Shown: positions 9,052-16,462 of the stretch, one piece after another
Position numbering within the stretch: position 1 is the stretch's first letter
How the letters are laid out: each line of letters opens with the position of its first letter
Assembly: GCA_030149245.1 (NCBI GenBank)
Contig: JASBRX010000053.1
Location: 1 to 42,737 of the forward strand
Reading direction: 5' to 3'
DNA: 42,737 bases
Source: Sphingomonas bacterium
Lineage (GTDB): Bacteria; Pseudomonadota; Alphaproteobacteria; Sphingomonadales; Sphingomonadaceae
Made by a program: the position numbers and the translations under genes
Notes under the pieces: generated by a model
Told to the model about the DNA's origin: nothing
The model's database searches: none
The model's input: only the letters and a program-made list of their open reading frames with translations

Positions 9052-9417
9052 ATGTCTTACAAAGAGCCCTCATTTCAGGATCGCACCGCCGCCGCCGCCA
9101 AGGCAAAGCAAAGGGCGCTTGAACTACTGCGCGCCAAGCCGGCGGTAGATCCGGCCGAACTGGAGGCGCGGCGCAAGGCGCAGGAAGCGCGCGACCAGGC
9201 GCTGGCCGAGCAGCGCGCGGCGAAGGCCGAGGCGCTGGCTGCGGCCAAGGCAGAGAAGCTGGCGAAGAAGCAGGCTGAGGCTCAGCGCAAAGCTGAGGAG
9301 CAGGCCGCCGCCGAGGAAGCTGCAGCGCTGAAGGAGGCGCGGCTCAAGCCGCCGAGCGCGGCGGAGATGAAGGCAGCGCGGGATGCGCGCTATGCGGCGC
9401 GGAAGGCGCGGAAGTAA
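9052..9417 (+). CDS. DUF6481-like coiled-coil protein
   Basis: 121 residues from ATG 9052. The N-terminus MSYKEPSFQDRTAAAAKAKQ resembles what I remember of DUF6481 proteins of sphingomonads. The rest is almost only Ala, Glu, Lys and Arg with heptad-like spacing, so a long charged helix or coiled coil is expected. There is no signal peptide or membrane segment. Function is unknown. A longer frame upstream to 8941 lacks family support. A strong intrinsic terminator follows 9 bases after the stop. Confidence 0.75.
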   Translation: MSYKEPSFQDRTAAAAKAKQRALELLRAKPAVDPAELEARRKAQEARDQALAEQRAAKAEALAAAKAEKLAKKQAEAQRKAEEQAAAEEAAALKEARLKPPSAAEMKAARDARYAARKARK

Positions 9418-9426
9418 TCAGAAAAT

Positions 9427-9459
9427 GGGCCGCCCTCCTTTCGGACGGCGGCCCTTTTT
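9427..9459 (+). terminator. Intrinsic terminator after the DUF6481-like gene
   Basis: GGGCCGCCCTCC (9427-9438) pairs with GGACGGCGGCCC (9443-9454), a 12-bp stem with a single C-C mismatch and a TTTC loop, followed by TTTTT (9455-9459). It ends transcription from the left. On the other strand the hairpin is followed by CATTTTC, so it may also serve the convergent decarboxylase gene, which ends at 9468. Confidence 0.9.
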
Positions 9460-9467
9460 CTGTCCGT

Positions 9468-10682
9468 TCAGCGGCGCGCGCGGCGCTTGAACTGGTCGAG
9501 GCTGACGACGTTGGTCGGGCGCTCGATCGCGATGCCCGAATAGAGCGTCGCCATTGGTTCGTCGGTGACGGTGTGAACGCTGTCCTCGCCGAAGCCGTTG
9601 AACGCGGTGCGCATGGCCGAGCCATAGGCGCCGAGCATGCCCACCTCGATATAGTCCCCAGCGATGATGTCCGAGGGCAGCTCGAACGGACCGGCCATGT
9701 GATCGAGATCGTCACAGGTCGGGCCATAGAAGCTGTATTCGGTCATCTCCGTCGCTTCATCGGCGTCGTCGCGCAGGACGCGAACCGGGAAGCGCCAGCC
9801 GACATGCGCCGCGTCGAACAGCGCACCATAGGCGCCGTCGTTGATGTACAGCTCGTCGCCGCGGCGCTTTTCGACGCGGACGATCAGCGAGCTATACTCG
9901 GCGCACAGCGCCCGGCCCGGCTCGCACCACAGTTCGGCGCTGTACGAGATCGGCAGATTCTCGAACGCATTGTGGATCACGCCGAAATAGGTTTCGAGCG
10001 GCGGGGGCTCCATCCCCGGATAGGTCGACGGGAACCCGCCGCCGACATCGACGATGTCGACCGTGACCGACGAGGCGACGATCGCCGCGCGGACGCGCTC
10101 CATCGCCTCGGCATAGGCCGCCGGGGTCATCGCCTGGCTACCGACATGGAAGCAGATGCCCAGCGCGTCGGCGGCCTGGCGGGTCGCGACGAGCAGGTCG
10201 GCGACATCCTCGGGCTCCGCACCGAACTTCGCCGCCAGGCTCAGCTTCGAATGATCGGACGACACGCGGATGCGGACGCACAGGTTCAGGTCGGTCGCGC
10301 CACGGGTGGAGCGAACGATCTTTTCCAGCTCGTCCATCGTGTCGAGGCTGAAGGTGCGGACGCCGTGAACGAAATAGGCTTCCTCGATCGCTTCCTCGGC
10401 CTTGACCGGGTGCATGAAGCACAGGGTCGCCTTGGGCAGGGTGCGGCGCGCCATGCGCACCTCACCGATCGACGCGACGTCATAATGCGTCACACCGCTG
10501 TCCCAGAGGATCTGGAGCAATTCGGGAGAGGGGTTCGCCTTGACCGCATAGAGCACCGTTCCCGGAAACTTCTCGACAAAGAAGCGGGCGGCGCGCTTTG
10601 CAGCGTGCGGACGAACGAGCGTTACCGGCTCGACGGGACGAAGGGCTTTCGCTAGCCCCAGCGCGCTATGATGCTTGTGCAA
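9468..10682 (-). CDS. Type III-fold PLP decarboxylase (ornithine/lysine/DAP-type)
   Basis: 404 residues from a TTG at 10682. The alanine-racemase-like barrel carries the PLP lysine in YAVKANPSP (K48), the Gly-rich phosphate site VDVGGGFPSTYP, CEPGRALCAEYS, and the C-terminal active-site segment YGPTCDDLD near the end. These are marks of eukaryotic-type ornithine and related decarboxylases; the likely product is putrescine or cadaverine. The TTG is favoured because GGAGGT (10691-10696 on the complement) lies about 8 bases upstream and family members start just before HKHHSAL. A longer frame to 10766 is less likely. Exact substrate is not determinable here. Confidence 0.9.
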   Translation of the reverse strand: MHKHHSALGLAKALRPVEPVTLVRPHAAKRAARFFVEKFPGTVLYAVKANPSPELLQILWDSGVTHYDVASIGEVRMARRTLPKATLCFMHPVKAEEAIEEAYFVHGVRTFSLDTMDELEKIVRSTRGATDLNLCVRIRVSSDHSKLSLAAKFGAEPEDVADLLVATRQAADALGICFHVGSQAMTPAAYAEAMERVRAAIVASSVTVDIVDVGGGFPSTYPGMEPPPLETYFGVIHNAFENLPISYSAELWCEPGRALCAEYSSLIVRVEKRRGDELYINDGAYGALFDAAHVGWRFPVRVLRDDADEATEMTEYSFYGPTCDDLDHMAGPFELPSDIIAGDYIEVGMLGAYGSAMRTAFNGFGEDSVHTVTDEPMATLYSGIAIERPTNVVSLDQFKRRARR

Positions 10683-10830
10683 CTCAAGGGACCTCCAATT
10701 GCCTTGCGGCAGACGATAAGAACACTGCCTTGCGGTGGAAGTCCCATGGGGCAGCGGAGGGGTCATCTAGGGTCGGGGGCCCCCCTTGTAAAGCGGATTC
10801 GGGGACTATCGTAATGATGCGGGGTGATTT

Positions 10831-11799
10831 GTGACAATTTTGCGACAACCGACCCGGGCCGGGGTGCGTGATGCGGCGGCCAAGGTAGCGGCGATCCTGC
10901 CGCCAACCCCTTTGTTCGTCGCCGAAATCCGCGGCGTGCCGGTGATGTTCAAGGCCGAATCGCTCCAGCCGATCGGCGCGTTCAAGATCCGCGGCGCGTG
11001 GCACCGGCTGACCGCGATCGATCCGGACGTCCGCGCCAAGGGCGTGGTCGGATTTTCGTCGGGCAACCATGCGCAGGGCGTGGCCTGGGCGGCGAAGCGA
11101 CTCGGGGTGCCGGCGGTGATCGTGATGCCGAGCGACGCCCCGGCGTTGAAGCGGGAGGCGACGCTGGCGCTGGGGGCCGAAGTGGTCAGCTATGACCGGA
11201 TGACCGAGAATCGCGACAAGATCGCCGCGCATCTTGCCCATGCCCGTGGTGCCACTTTGGTGCCGCCATTCGATGACCCCTGGGTGATCGAGGGGCAGGG
11301 GAGCCTGGGGATCGAGGTGCTGACCCAAGCGGCCGAGATGAAGCTGCCCGATCCGGCCAGTGTCGCGGTGCCGTGCGGCGGCGGTGGCCTTGCCGCCGGG
11401 GTCGCACTGGCGCTGCCCGATGCGCAAGTCACGGTGGTGGAGCCCGAGGGCTGGGACGATATGTGCCGCAGCCTGGAGGCAGGGTGGATCGAGCCGGTCG
11501 GCGATAATCCGCCGCCAACGGCATGCGATTCGCTCCAGACGCTGCGGGTTTCGCCGCTGACCTTCGACGTGCTGTCGCGGCGCGGGGCTACGGGCGTGCG
11601 GGTGACCGAGGCTGAGGTGCGGGCGGCGCAGCGCTGGGCGGCGCGGAAGCTGCGACTGGTGATCGAGCCGGGCGGGTCGGTTGCTTTGGCGGCGCTGTTG
11701 GCAGGGAAGGTCGAGGCGCGGCCCGACCTGCTGGTCGTGCTGAGCGGAGGGAATGCCGATCCTGCGGCCTATGCCCGGGTTCTGAACAGCGACGACTGA
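10831..11799 (+). CDS. Threonine/serine dehydratase-like PLP enzyme
   Basis: 322 residues from GTG 10831. Fold-type II PLP enzyme: Schiff-base lysine in PIGAFKIRGA, SSGNHAQGVAWAAK substrate loop, and the glycine loop PCGGGGLAAGVALA. It lacks the C-terminal ACT-like regulatory domain of biosynthetic IlvA, so a catabolic threonine dehydratase, serine dehydratase or serine racemase role is possible. The upstream ATGs (10813, 10816) are in another frame and stop at 10834, which supports the GTG. It is divergent from the decarboxylase with 148 bases between the starts. Confidence 0.88.
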   Translation: MTILRQPTRAGVRDAAAKVAAILPPTPLFVAEIRGVPVMFKAESLQPIGAFKIRGAWHRLTAIDPDVRAKGVVGFSSGNHAQGVAWAAKRLGVPAVIVMPSDAPALKREATLALGAEVVSYDRMTENRDKIAAHLAHARGATLVPPFDDPWVIEGQGSLGIEVLTQAAEMKLPDPASVAVPCGGGGLAAGVALALPDAQVTVVEPEGWDDMCRSLEAGWIEPVGDNPPPTACDSLQTLRVSPLTFDVLSRRGATGVRVTEAEVRAAQRWAARKLRLVIEPGGSVALAALLAGKVEARPDLLVVLSGGNADPAAYARVLNSDD

Positions 11800-11900
11800 C
11801 GGGGCTGCGGAGGCGTCCGGACGAAGCGGACAAGAAATGCGGGGTTTTGGCCTGAGTGGACGGGTTCGCGACCGGCTGACACCTGCCACGCGACCGTGAC

Positions 11901-11963
11901 GCGACACGTGGCCGACGCGCGAGCGACAGGCGGGCGACGGCGACGCGACACGTTCCCGACGCG
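11901..11963. repeat. Two 19-bp direct repeats in the 11800-12053 gap
   Basis: The 254-base gap between the dehydratase and the convergent response regulator holds two copies of a 19-mer, GCGACACGTGGCCGACGCG (11901) and GCGACACGTTCCCGACGCG (11945), 44 bases apart and differing at two positions. The rest of the gap shows further GCGAC/ACGCG fragments. No gene is apparent. Near the right end, TTCCAACATTGGAA (12035-12048) is a 14-bp palindrome just after the regulator stop. Confidence 0.5.
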
Positions 11964-12053
11964 TGTCAGGGGCGTGGGTTTCGGGCGGGGAGTGAGGTGG
12001 GTTGGGGTTCACCGATCAGTTTAGATCAGGGAATTTCCAACATTGGAAGGGGG

Positions 12054-12686
12054 TCAGATCAGCCGCAATTCCCGCGCGCGGATCGCGGCTTCGGTCCGGT
12101 TCGCCGCGCCGACAGCGGCGATCGCGCTGGCGACATGGGTCTTGATCGTGGCGGGGGACACCCCGAGTTGCCGGGCGATTTCCTTGTTCGATTGACCTTT
12201 GGCGATTAGCGTGAGGACCTGGCGTTGGCGATCGGTTGGCGGGCGGATACCGGGGTCGGCTTCGGGGACAGTGGTGGCCGGGGCAATGGCGAGTTCTGCG
12301 ACACGTGGCGGGAGATAGCGTCCCCCCGCCATGACCAGCCCGATCGCGGCGATGAAGACGGCGCTGGAGCTGGTTTTCTGAAGAAAGCCATGGACCCCGG
12401 CGTCGAGCAGGTCGAGCAACAGATTGTCGTCATGGGTTCCGGTGACGACGATGGTGCGGGCGTCGGATGCGATCTGCATCAGGCGGGTGACGCCCGCTAG
12501 CGGCGCGGCACCGGGCATGATGAGATCAACCAGACAGAGATCGGGCGTGTCGGTCGCCGCACTTTGCCATGCCGTGTCGAAGCTGTCGGCCAGTGCGATC
12601 CGGGCGTTGGGCCAGCGCGCGGCGATTGCCGTCGCCAATGCGTCCCGCATGAGCGCATGGTCATCGCAGATCAGGCAGCTTTGCAT
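12054..12686 (-). CDS. LuxR/NarL-type response regulator
   Basis: 210 residues. The receiver domain has acidic D8 and D9 (ICDDH), the phospho-acceptor D54 (CLVDLIMPG) and K104 (FLQKT). A LuxR-type helix-turn-helix lies at about 150-205 (TDRQRQVLTLIAKGQSNKEI, then ARQLGVSPATIKTHVASAI). It should bind DNA once phosphorylated. Its start overlaps the 3' end of the histidine kinase gene by 16 bases, so the two form a co-translated pair. Target genes are unknown, but the divergent outer-membrane gene at 14210 is the nearest candidate. Confidence 0.93.
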   Translation of the reverse strand: MQSCLICDDHALMRDALATAIAARWPNARIALADSFDTAWQSAATDTPDLCLVDLIMPGAAPLAGVTRLMQIASDARTIVVTGTHDDNLLLDLLDAGVHGFLQKTSSSAVFIAAIGLVMAGGRYLPPRVAELAIAPATTVPEADPGIRPPTDRQRQVLTLIAKGQSNKEIARQLGVSPATIKTHVASAIAAVGAANRTEAAIRARELRLI

Positions 12687-14026
12687 GGCTGTCCTTCATC
12701 GGCTTGCGGGGCGCGCGGGGTGGTGGGAACGGCGTCTAGCTGGAGAATGAAACATGCGCCCCGGCGCCAGCGCGGCTCGATCTCCAGATCGCCGCCCATG
12801 GCGCGCGCGGCGCGGCGTGAGGAGGGCAGGCCGAGGCCGTAATGGCCGGGACGCACCGCAGTGGCGGGCTCGCCGTCGAACAGGCGCGCGGGATCGCCTG
12901 CAATGCCGTGTCCGCAGTCGATGACGTGGATCCGGAGCCGATTGCCGGAGCGACGCACCCCGATGAGCAGCCGATCGGTTCCAGAATGGGCGAGCGCGTT
13001 GACCACGAGATTGCCGAGGATGCGAAGTAGCGCGATCGGATCGGCATGAGCGACGGCGCGGGTGGGCGCGATGAGGATCGCCACGCCCGCCTGGTCGGCG
13101 CGTGCCTCATGTTCCAGTGCGATCTCGGCAAACAGCGGGCCGAGCGCGACGGGACCGGCAGCAGTCACGCCGCTTTCGAAGCGGAGGTGGTCGAGCATGT
13201 CGCCCAGCAGCGCCTGAGTGGACGCGAAGGCGCGGCGCGCGCCATCAATCGCGCGGTCGCGATCCGGCGTCATAGCGGCGTCGATCGCGCGGTCAAAGAA
13301 CAGGCTGGCGGCCTGAACCGGTTGTTGCAGGTCGTGCGAGGCGGCGGCGAGAAAGCGGGTGATCGCATCGCGCTGTGCCTCGCTCTCGCGCAAAGCGAGG
13401 TCGAGTTGCGCGCCGGCCCGTTCGGCGAGAAGGCGGGCGCGGATCGCATCGAGGGTGGTGCGGCGGAGCAACCGGCGGAACGCAAGCATGCTGGCCGCGA
13501 ACACCAGCAGGAACAGCGCAAGGGCGATGCTGTAGGGGCGCGGGTTGAACAGTTCGTAGAGCGCGAGCGACCCCGTCACCAGCACGGTCGCGCTGTGCGA
13601 CATGCCGCTGGCGCGGGTTTCGGCCATCAACTGTACGACGATGAACCAGATGTAGAGCGCCGTCATCAAGCCGCGCAGATCGGCATCGGCGACCGGAAGG
13701 AACAACCAGACACTCGCCGCGGTCAGCGCGTTGGCGATGAAGGCAAGGCTGCGGAGCAGAGGCAGCCATAGGCGCGCAATCTCCGCATCGGGCGGGGTTC
13801 GGAAGAAGGGGAGGAGGAGGATCGGGGTCCAGACCAGGAAGACCAGAGCGAAGGCGCCCGCCCACAGCGTCAGGCCCAGCGGATCGACCAACGGCGCAAA
13901 GGTGATGCTGGAATAGGCGACGCCGACAAGCAGCAGCAGGACGCCCAATGCGCCGCTCGCGCGACCGGCAAGCAGTTCGCGCATCTGCACCGATCGGTCG
14001 AGCAGCGCCGTATCGCTCGAAGACAC
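12671..14026 (-). CDS. Membrane sensor histidine kinase
   Basis: 451 residues. About six hydrophobic segments occupy residues 25-185, with little periplasmic sequence, so sensing may be within the membrane. A short coiled stretch leads to the H-box AAASHDLQQPVQAASLFFDR with H231. The ATPase domain has the N-box (LGNLVVNALAHS), the G1 box (VIDCGHGI) and the G2 box (GLGLPSSRRAARAMGG). It phosphorylates the regulator encoded downstream, which overlaps it. The H-box variant SHDLQQP resembles a class often found with LuxR-type regulators. The signal is unknown. Confidence 0.92.
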   Translation of the reverse strand: MSSSDTALLDRSVQMRELLAGRASGALGVLLLLVGVAYSSITFAPLVDPLGLTLWAGAFALVFLVWTPILLLPFFRTPPDAEIARLWLPLLRSLAFIANALTAASVWLFLPVADADLRGLMTALYIWFIVVQLMAETRASGMSHSATVLVTGSLALYELFNPRPYSIALALFLLVFAASMLAFRRLLRRTTLDAIRARLLAERAGAQLDLALRESEAQRDAITRFLAAASHDLQQPVQAASLFFDRAIDAAMTPDRDRAIDGARRAFASTQALLGDMLDHLRFESGVTAAGPVALGPLFAEIALEHEARADQAGVAILIAPTRAVAHADPIALLRILGNLVVNALAHSGTDRLLIGVRRSGNRLRIHVIDCGHGIAGDPARLFDGEPATAVRPGHYGLGLPSSRRAARAMGGDLEIEPRWRRGACFILQLDAVPTTPRAPQADEGQPCKAA

Positions 14027-14209
14027 CCGTTACGCTCCTTCGACCCATCGCCCGATCGGCTCCGCCATATGGCCGATCCCCCTGGGGCAGACTGTTACAA
14101 TAGAATGCCCGGCGAACAAGCACTTGGCGCGATCTCATTCGACGCCGGGTCCGCATCGGCCGCGCCGCCCGGTCATTTGCGTCAGTCCATCGGGCGGCGG
14201 GGGACTTTC

Positions 14210-14950
14210 ATGCGTAGCTATCTGATTTTGGCCGGAACCGCGCTCGCCACGCTCGCCGCGACGCCCGCCGTCGCGCAGGACGATGACAAGGGGATGTATG
14301 TCGCATTCAATGCGGGCATCGCCAACGTATCCGACACCGAAGTGATCTATTATGATGTGGGTGGCACCTTTGGCGGGACCGGCACCACCGACAGCGCCGA
14401 GGCGACTGCGGACGTGAAGGGCGCGGTCGCGTTCGGCGGCACGATCGGTTATGATTTCGGCACGCTGCGCGCCGATCTGGAAATCAACTATGTGCGCAAC
14501 CGGGTGAAGTCGATCACGATCGACCGCGTCAACGGCACCGCCGTCACGCTGAGCCCCGCAGACGCAGCAGACGTCTGTGACTATCTGGAGGTCGCCGGCT
14601 GTTCGGTGTCGGGCAACACCATTGCGTTCGACGATGGCCCGCGTCTGCGCCAACTGAGCGCAATGGCGAATTTGTGGTTCGACCTGCCGGTTGGCGACAC
14701 CGTCGTGCCCTATGTCGGGGGCGGGATCGGCGCGGTCGGGTTCGAGATGGACGGCGAGGGCACCGGAAAGTTTGCCTGGCAGGTCGGCGGCGGCGTCGCG
14801 TTCAAGCTGTCGCCGTCGGTCGCGGTCACTGCTGACGTGCGGCATCGTCAGGTCAGCGGCGAGACCTTTCCGTGGGATGCCAATTCGGGCTTTTCGGTCG
14901 GGCGGTTGAAGACGACGAGCGTTGCGGCCGGGATCCGCTTTGGGTTCTGA
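14210..14950 (+). CDS. Outer-membrane beta-barrel protein
   Basis: 246 residues from ATG 14210. A Sec signal peptide (MRSYLILAGTALATLAATPA, cleavage after AVAQ) is followed by alternating amphipathic strands typical of 8-stranded Omp25/OmpA-like barrels (VAFNAGIANVSDTE, FGGTIGYDFGTLRADLEINY, VPYVGGGIGAVGFE). It ends in IRFGF, with the terminal Phe used for BAM recognition. An open frame extends upstream to 14069, but the signal peptide fixes the start. It is divergent from the kinase-regulator pair with 183 bases between the starts. Cargo or ligand unknown. Confidence 0.88.
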   Translation: MRSYLILAGTALATLAATPAVAQDDDKGMYVAFNAGIANVSDTEVIYYDVGGTFGGTGTTDSAEATADVKGAVAFGGTIGYDFGTLRADLEINYVRNRVKSITIDRVNGTAVTLSPADAADVCDYLEVAGCSVSGNTIAFDDGPRLRQLSAMANLWFDLPVGDTVVPYVGGGIGAVGFEMDGEGTGKFAWQVGGGVAFKLSPSVAVTADVRHRQVSGETFPWDANSGFSVGRLKTTSVAAGIRFGF

Positions 14951-15001
14951 AGTCCGGTAGCTTCTCACTGTCCCTCAAATGCCAACCCGGGGCGGGGGGG
15001 G

Positions 15002-15030
15002 CGGGCGGCGAAGCATTTCGCCGCCCGTTT
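15002..15030 (+). terminator. Intrinsic terminator of the outer-membrane protein gene
   Basis: CGGGCGGCGAA (15002-15012) and TTCGCCGCCCG (15017-15027) form a perfect 11-bp stem with a GCAT loop, followed by TTTCCGTT. It lies 51 bases after the stop at 14950 and precedes the oxidoreductase remnant on the other strand. Confidence 0.8.
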
Positions 15031-15055
15031 CCGTTCGCTCCAAGCCGAGTTGCTC

Positions 15056-15163
15056 CCGCATCCGTTGATCCGGCGCGAGCTTCGACATCCGCCCCGTGCG
15101 CGCCAAGGCATAGAGTGTTCCGATCAGTCGGATGTCACGCAGGCCCATCAACCCGCACCGCAC
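15056..15163 (-). pseudogene. C-terminal remnant of a Gfo/Idh/MocA oxidoreductase
   Basis: On the minus strand, immediately after the TGA of the GNAT-like gene, the sequence reads LMGLRDIRLIGTLYALARTG then RMSKLAPDQRMRE. This matches the last 32 residues of the intact oxidoreductase at 16463-17677 (MGLRDIRLIEAIYAAARSGR, TVKLAPDGRMRG) at roughly 23 of 32 positions. No start, no NAD domain and no catalytic part are present. It is best explained as a leftover of a duplicated copy. It is in frame with, but separated by a stop from, the upstream gene. Confidence 0.85.
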
Positions 15164-16315
15164 TCACCACCCATTCCGCTCCAGCATCGGCTTCATGAAC
15201 GCGTTCAGCCCGGAGGCCAGCAGGGCAAGACTAGCGCGGCGGGGGGTGGGGAGGTGGCGGGCGTCGACGGCCATATATTCGATCATCCCGCGTGCGCCGC
15301 GGCTGCGTTTGAATTCGGCCGCGCCGGACGAGCCGTGAAAGCGCAGCCCGGCGCTCATCGCGGCTTCGGCGGCCATGTAGCTGGCGATCCGGTACAGCCC
15401 CTCGCTCTGCGGGCGGGTCATGTCATAGCCCATTAGCGGCACCGTGCCGACCCCGCCAGCGCTGCGCAGCGCGGAGAAGGCCATGATCGCACCCTGCGCA
15501 TCGCGCGCCACGAGGAAGGTCAGCAGGCCGATGGTGGCCGCCGCCTGAATGAAGTCGGGCGTGAAGATCGGGTTGATCGCCGAATAGCGCCCGACATAAA
15601 GCTGATGGTAGAGGTCGGCGATCCGTTCGCAGTCATCGCGGCTGAGATTGCGCGCTTGCCCGGTCTGCAATCCCGATCGGCGCAGCGCCTTGGCATCCGC
15701 GCGTGTCTGGCCGCGCGGGAGCCAGGCCGTTGCCAGATCATCGGTCACCCAGACCTGCCGTGCGGGCAGCAGGGTCCAGCCGTCGTGGCGGACGGCGTCC
15801 AGCAGCGCCGGGCAGGTCCAGGGATCGAGCGAGCGGATGATCAGGAAGTGATCGGGGAAGCGGGGGGCCAGCAGCTCTCGCATTCCGGCGAGACCCGCGC
15901 CGTCCCATGTTCCGTGCAAATTGGTCGAGAGCAGCCAATTGTCGAGATGCACGGCGCGGTTGAGCCGCATCGTGCGCAGCAGCGCGCTCAGCGTTTTCAG
16001 CACGGCTTCGGCGGCGAAGCGCATGCGCCCGAGACCGAGCAGCGCGATCTCGTCACGGGCATAGAGCACATAGGCGCTGTGCGGGCTGCTGACATAGGAG
16101 TGGCCCAGCGTCCCGTCGTCCACGGTCACGGGGAGATCGACGCGGCCGGTGCGCAGCAGCAGCATGTGGCTGGCGGCGTTGGTCACCAGCTTGCGCGTTC
16201 CGTCGCTGGCGAGGCGCGCGACATAGGACCCGGCCAGCGTGTCCGGCGCATGCGATGGCAGTGCCGCCCCCTCGATCAGTTCGGGGGTGTCAGTGTCGGG
16301 AAATATGGCGAGCAC
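15164..16315 (-). CDS. GNAT/FemAB-like acyltransferase-type protein
   Basis: 383 residues, no signal peptide or membrane segments. The C-terminal half (YHQLYVGRYSAINPIFTPDF, FLVARDAQGAIMAFSALRSA, MGYDMTRPQSEGLYRIASYM, FHGSSGAAEFKRSRG) resembles the GNAT fold of BioF2/FemAB-like Acetyltransf_6 proteins. The N-terminal half is less clear. The substrate is unknown. It lies downstream of the intact Gfo/Idh/MocA oxidoreductase on the same strand (147-base gap) and directly upstream of a remnant of a second copy, so the pair may work on the same sugar-derived compound; that is inference. Confidence 0.6.
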   Translation of the reverse strand: MLAIFPDTDTPELIEGAALPSHAPDTLAGSYVARLASDGTRKLVTNAASHMLLLRTGRVDLPVTVDDGTLGHSYVSSPHSAYVLYARDEIALLGLGRMRFAAEAVLKTLSALLRTMRLNRAVHLDNWLLSTNLHGTWDGAGLAGMRELLAPRFPDHFLIIRSLDPWTCPALLDAVRHDGWTLLPARQVWVTDDLATAWLPRGQTRADAKALRRSGLQTGQARNLSRDDCERIADLYHQLYVGRYSAINPIFTPDFIQAAATIGLLTFLVARDAQGAIMAFSALRSAGGVGTVPLMGYDMTRPQSEGLYRIASYMAAEAAMSAGLRFHGSSGAAEFKRSRGARGMIEYMAVDARHLPTPRRASLALLASGLNAFMKPMLERNGW

Positions 16316-16462
16316 CGGTGATGTGCGCTTTCTTCACCAGCGGCGATGGCAAAGGGAGCGGAATGCGCGGAGTTCGGTCTGCTGCCGACGATCACGAAAT
16401 GCCATCCGACCCCGATAGCCCGGTATCGTGACGCGGTTGTGAAACCTGGGCGGGGGCTGGCC

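Noticed and set aside
11901..11963. Possible CRISPR array
   Set aside because: Only two copies of a 19-mer with two mismatches, no regular spacer series and no cas genes in the window.
15056..15163. A real small gene of about 62 residues
   Set aside because: Its similarity to the C-terminus of the neighbouring oxidoreductase and lack of its own start signals make a remnant more likely.
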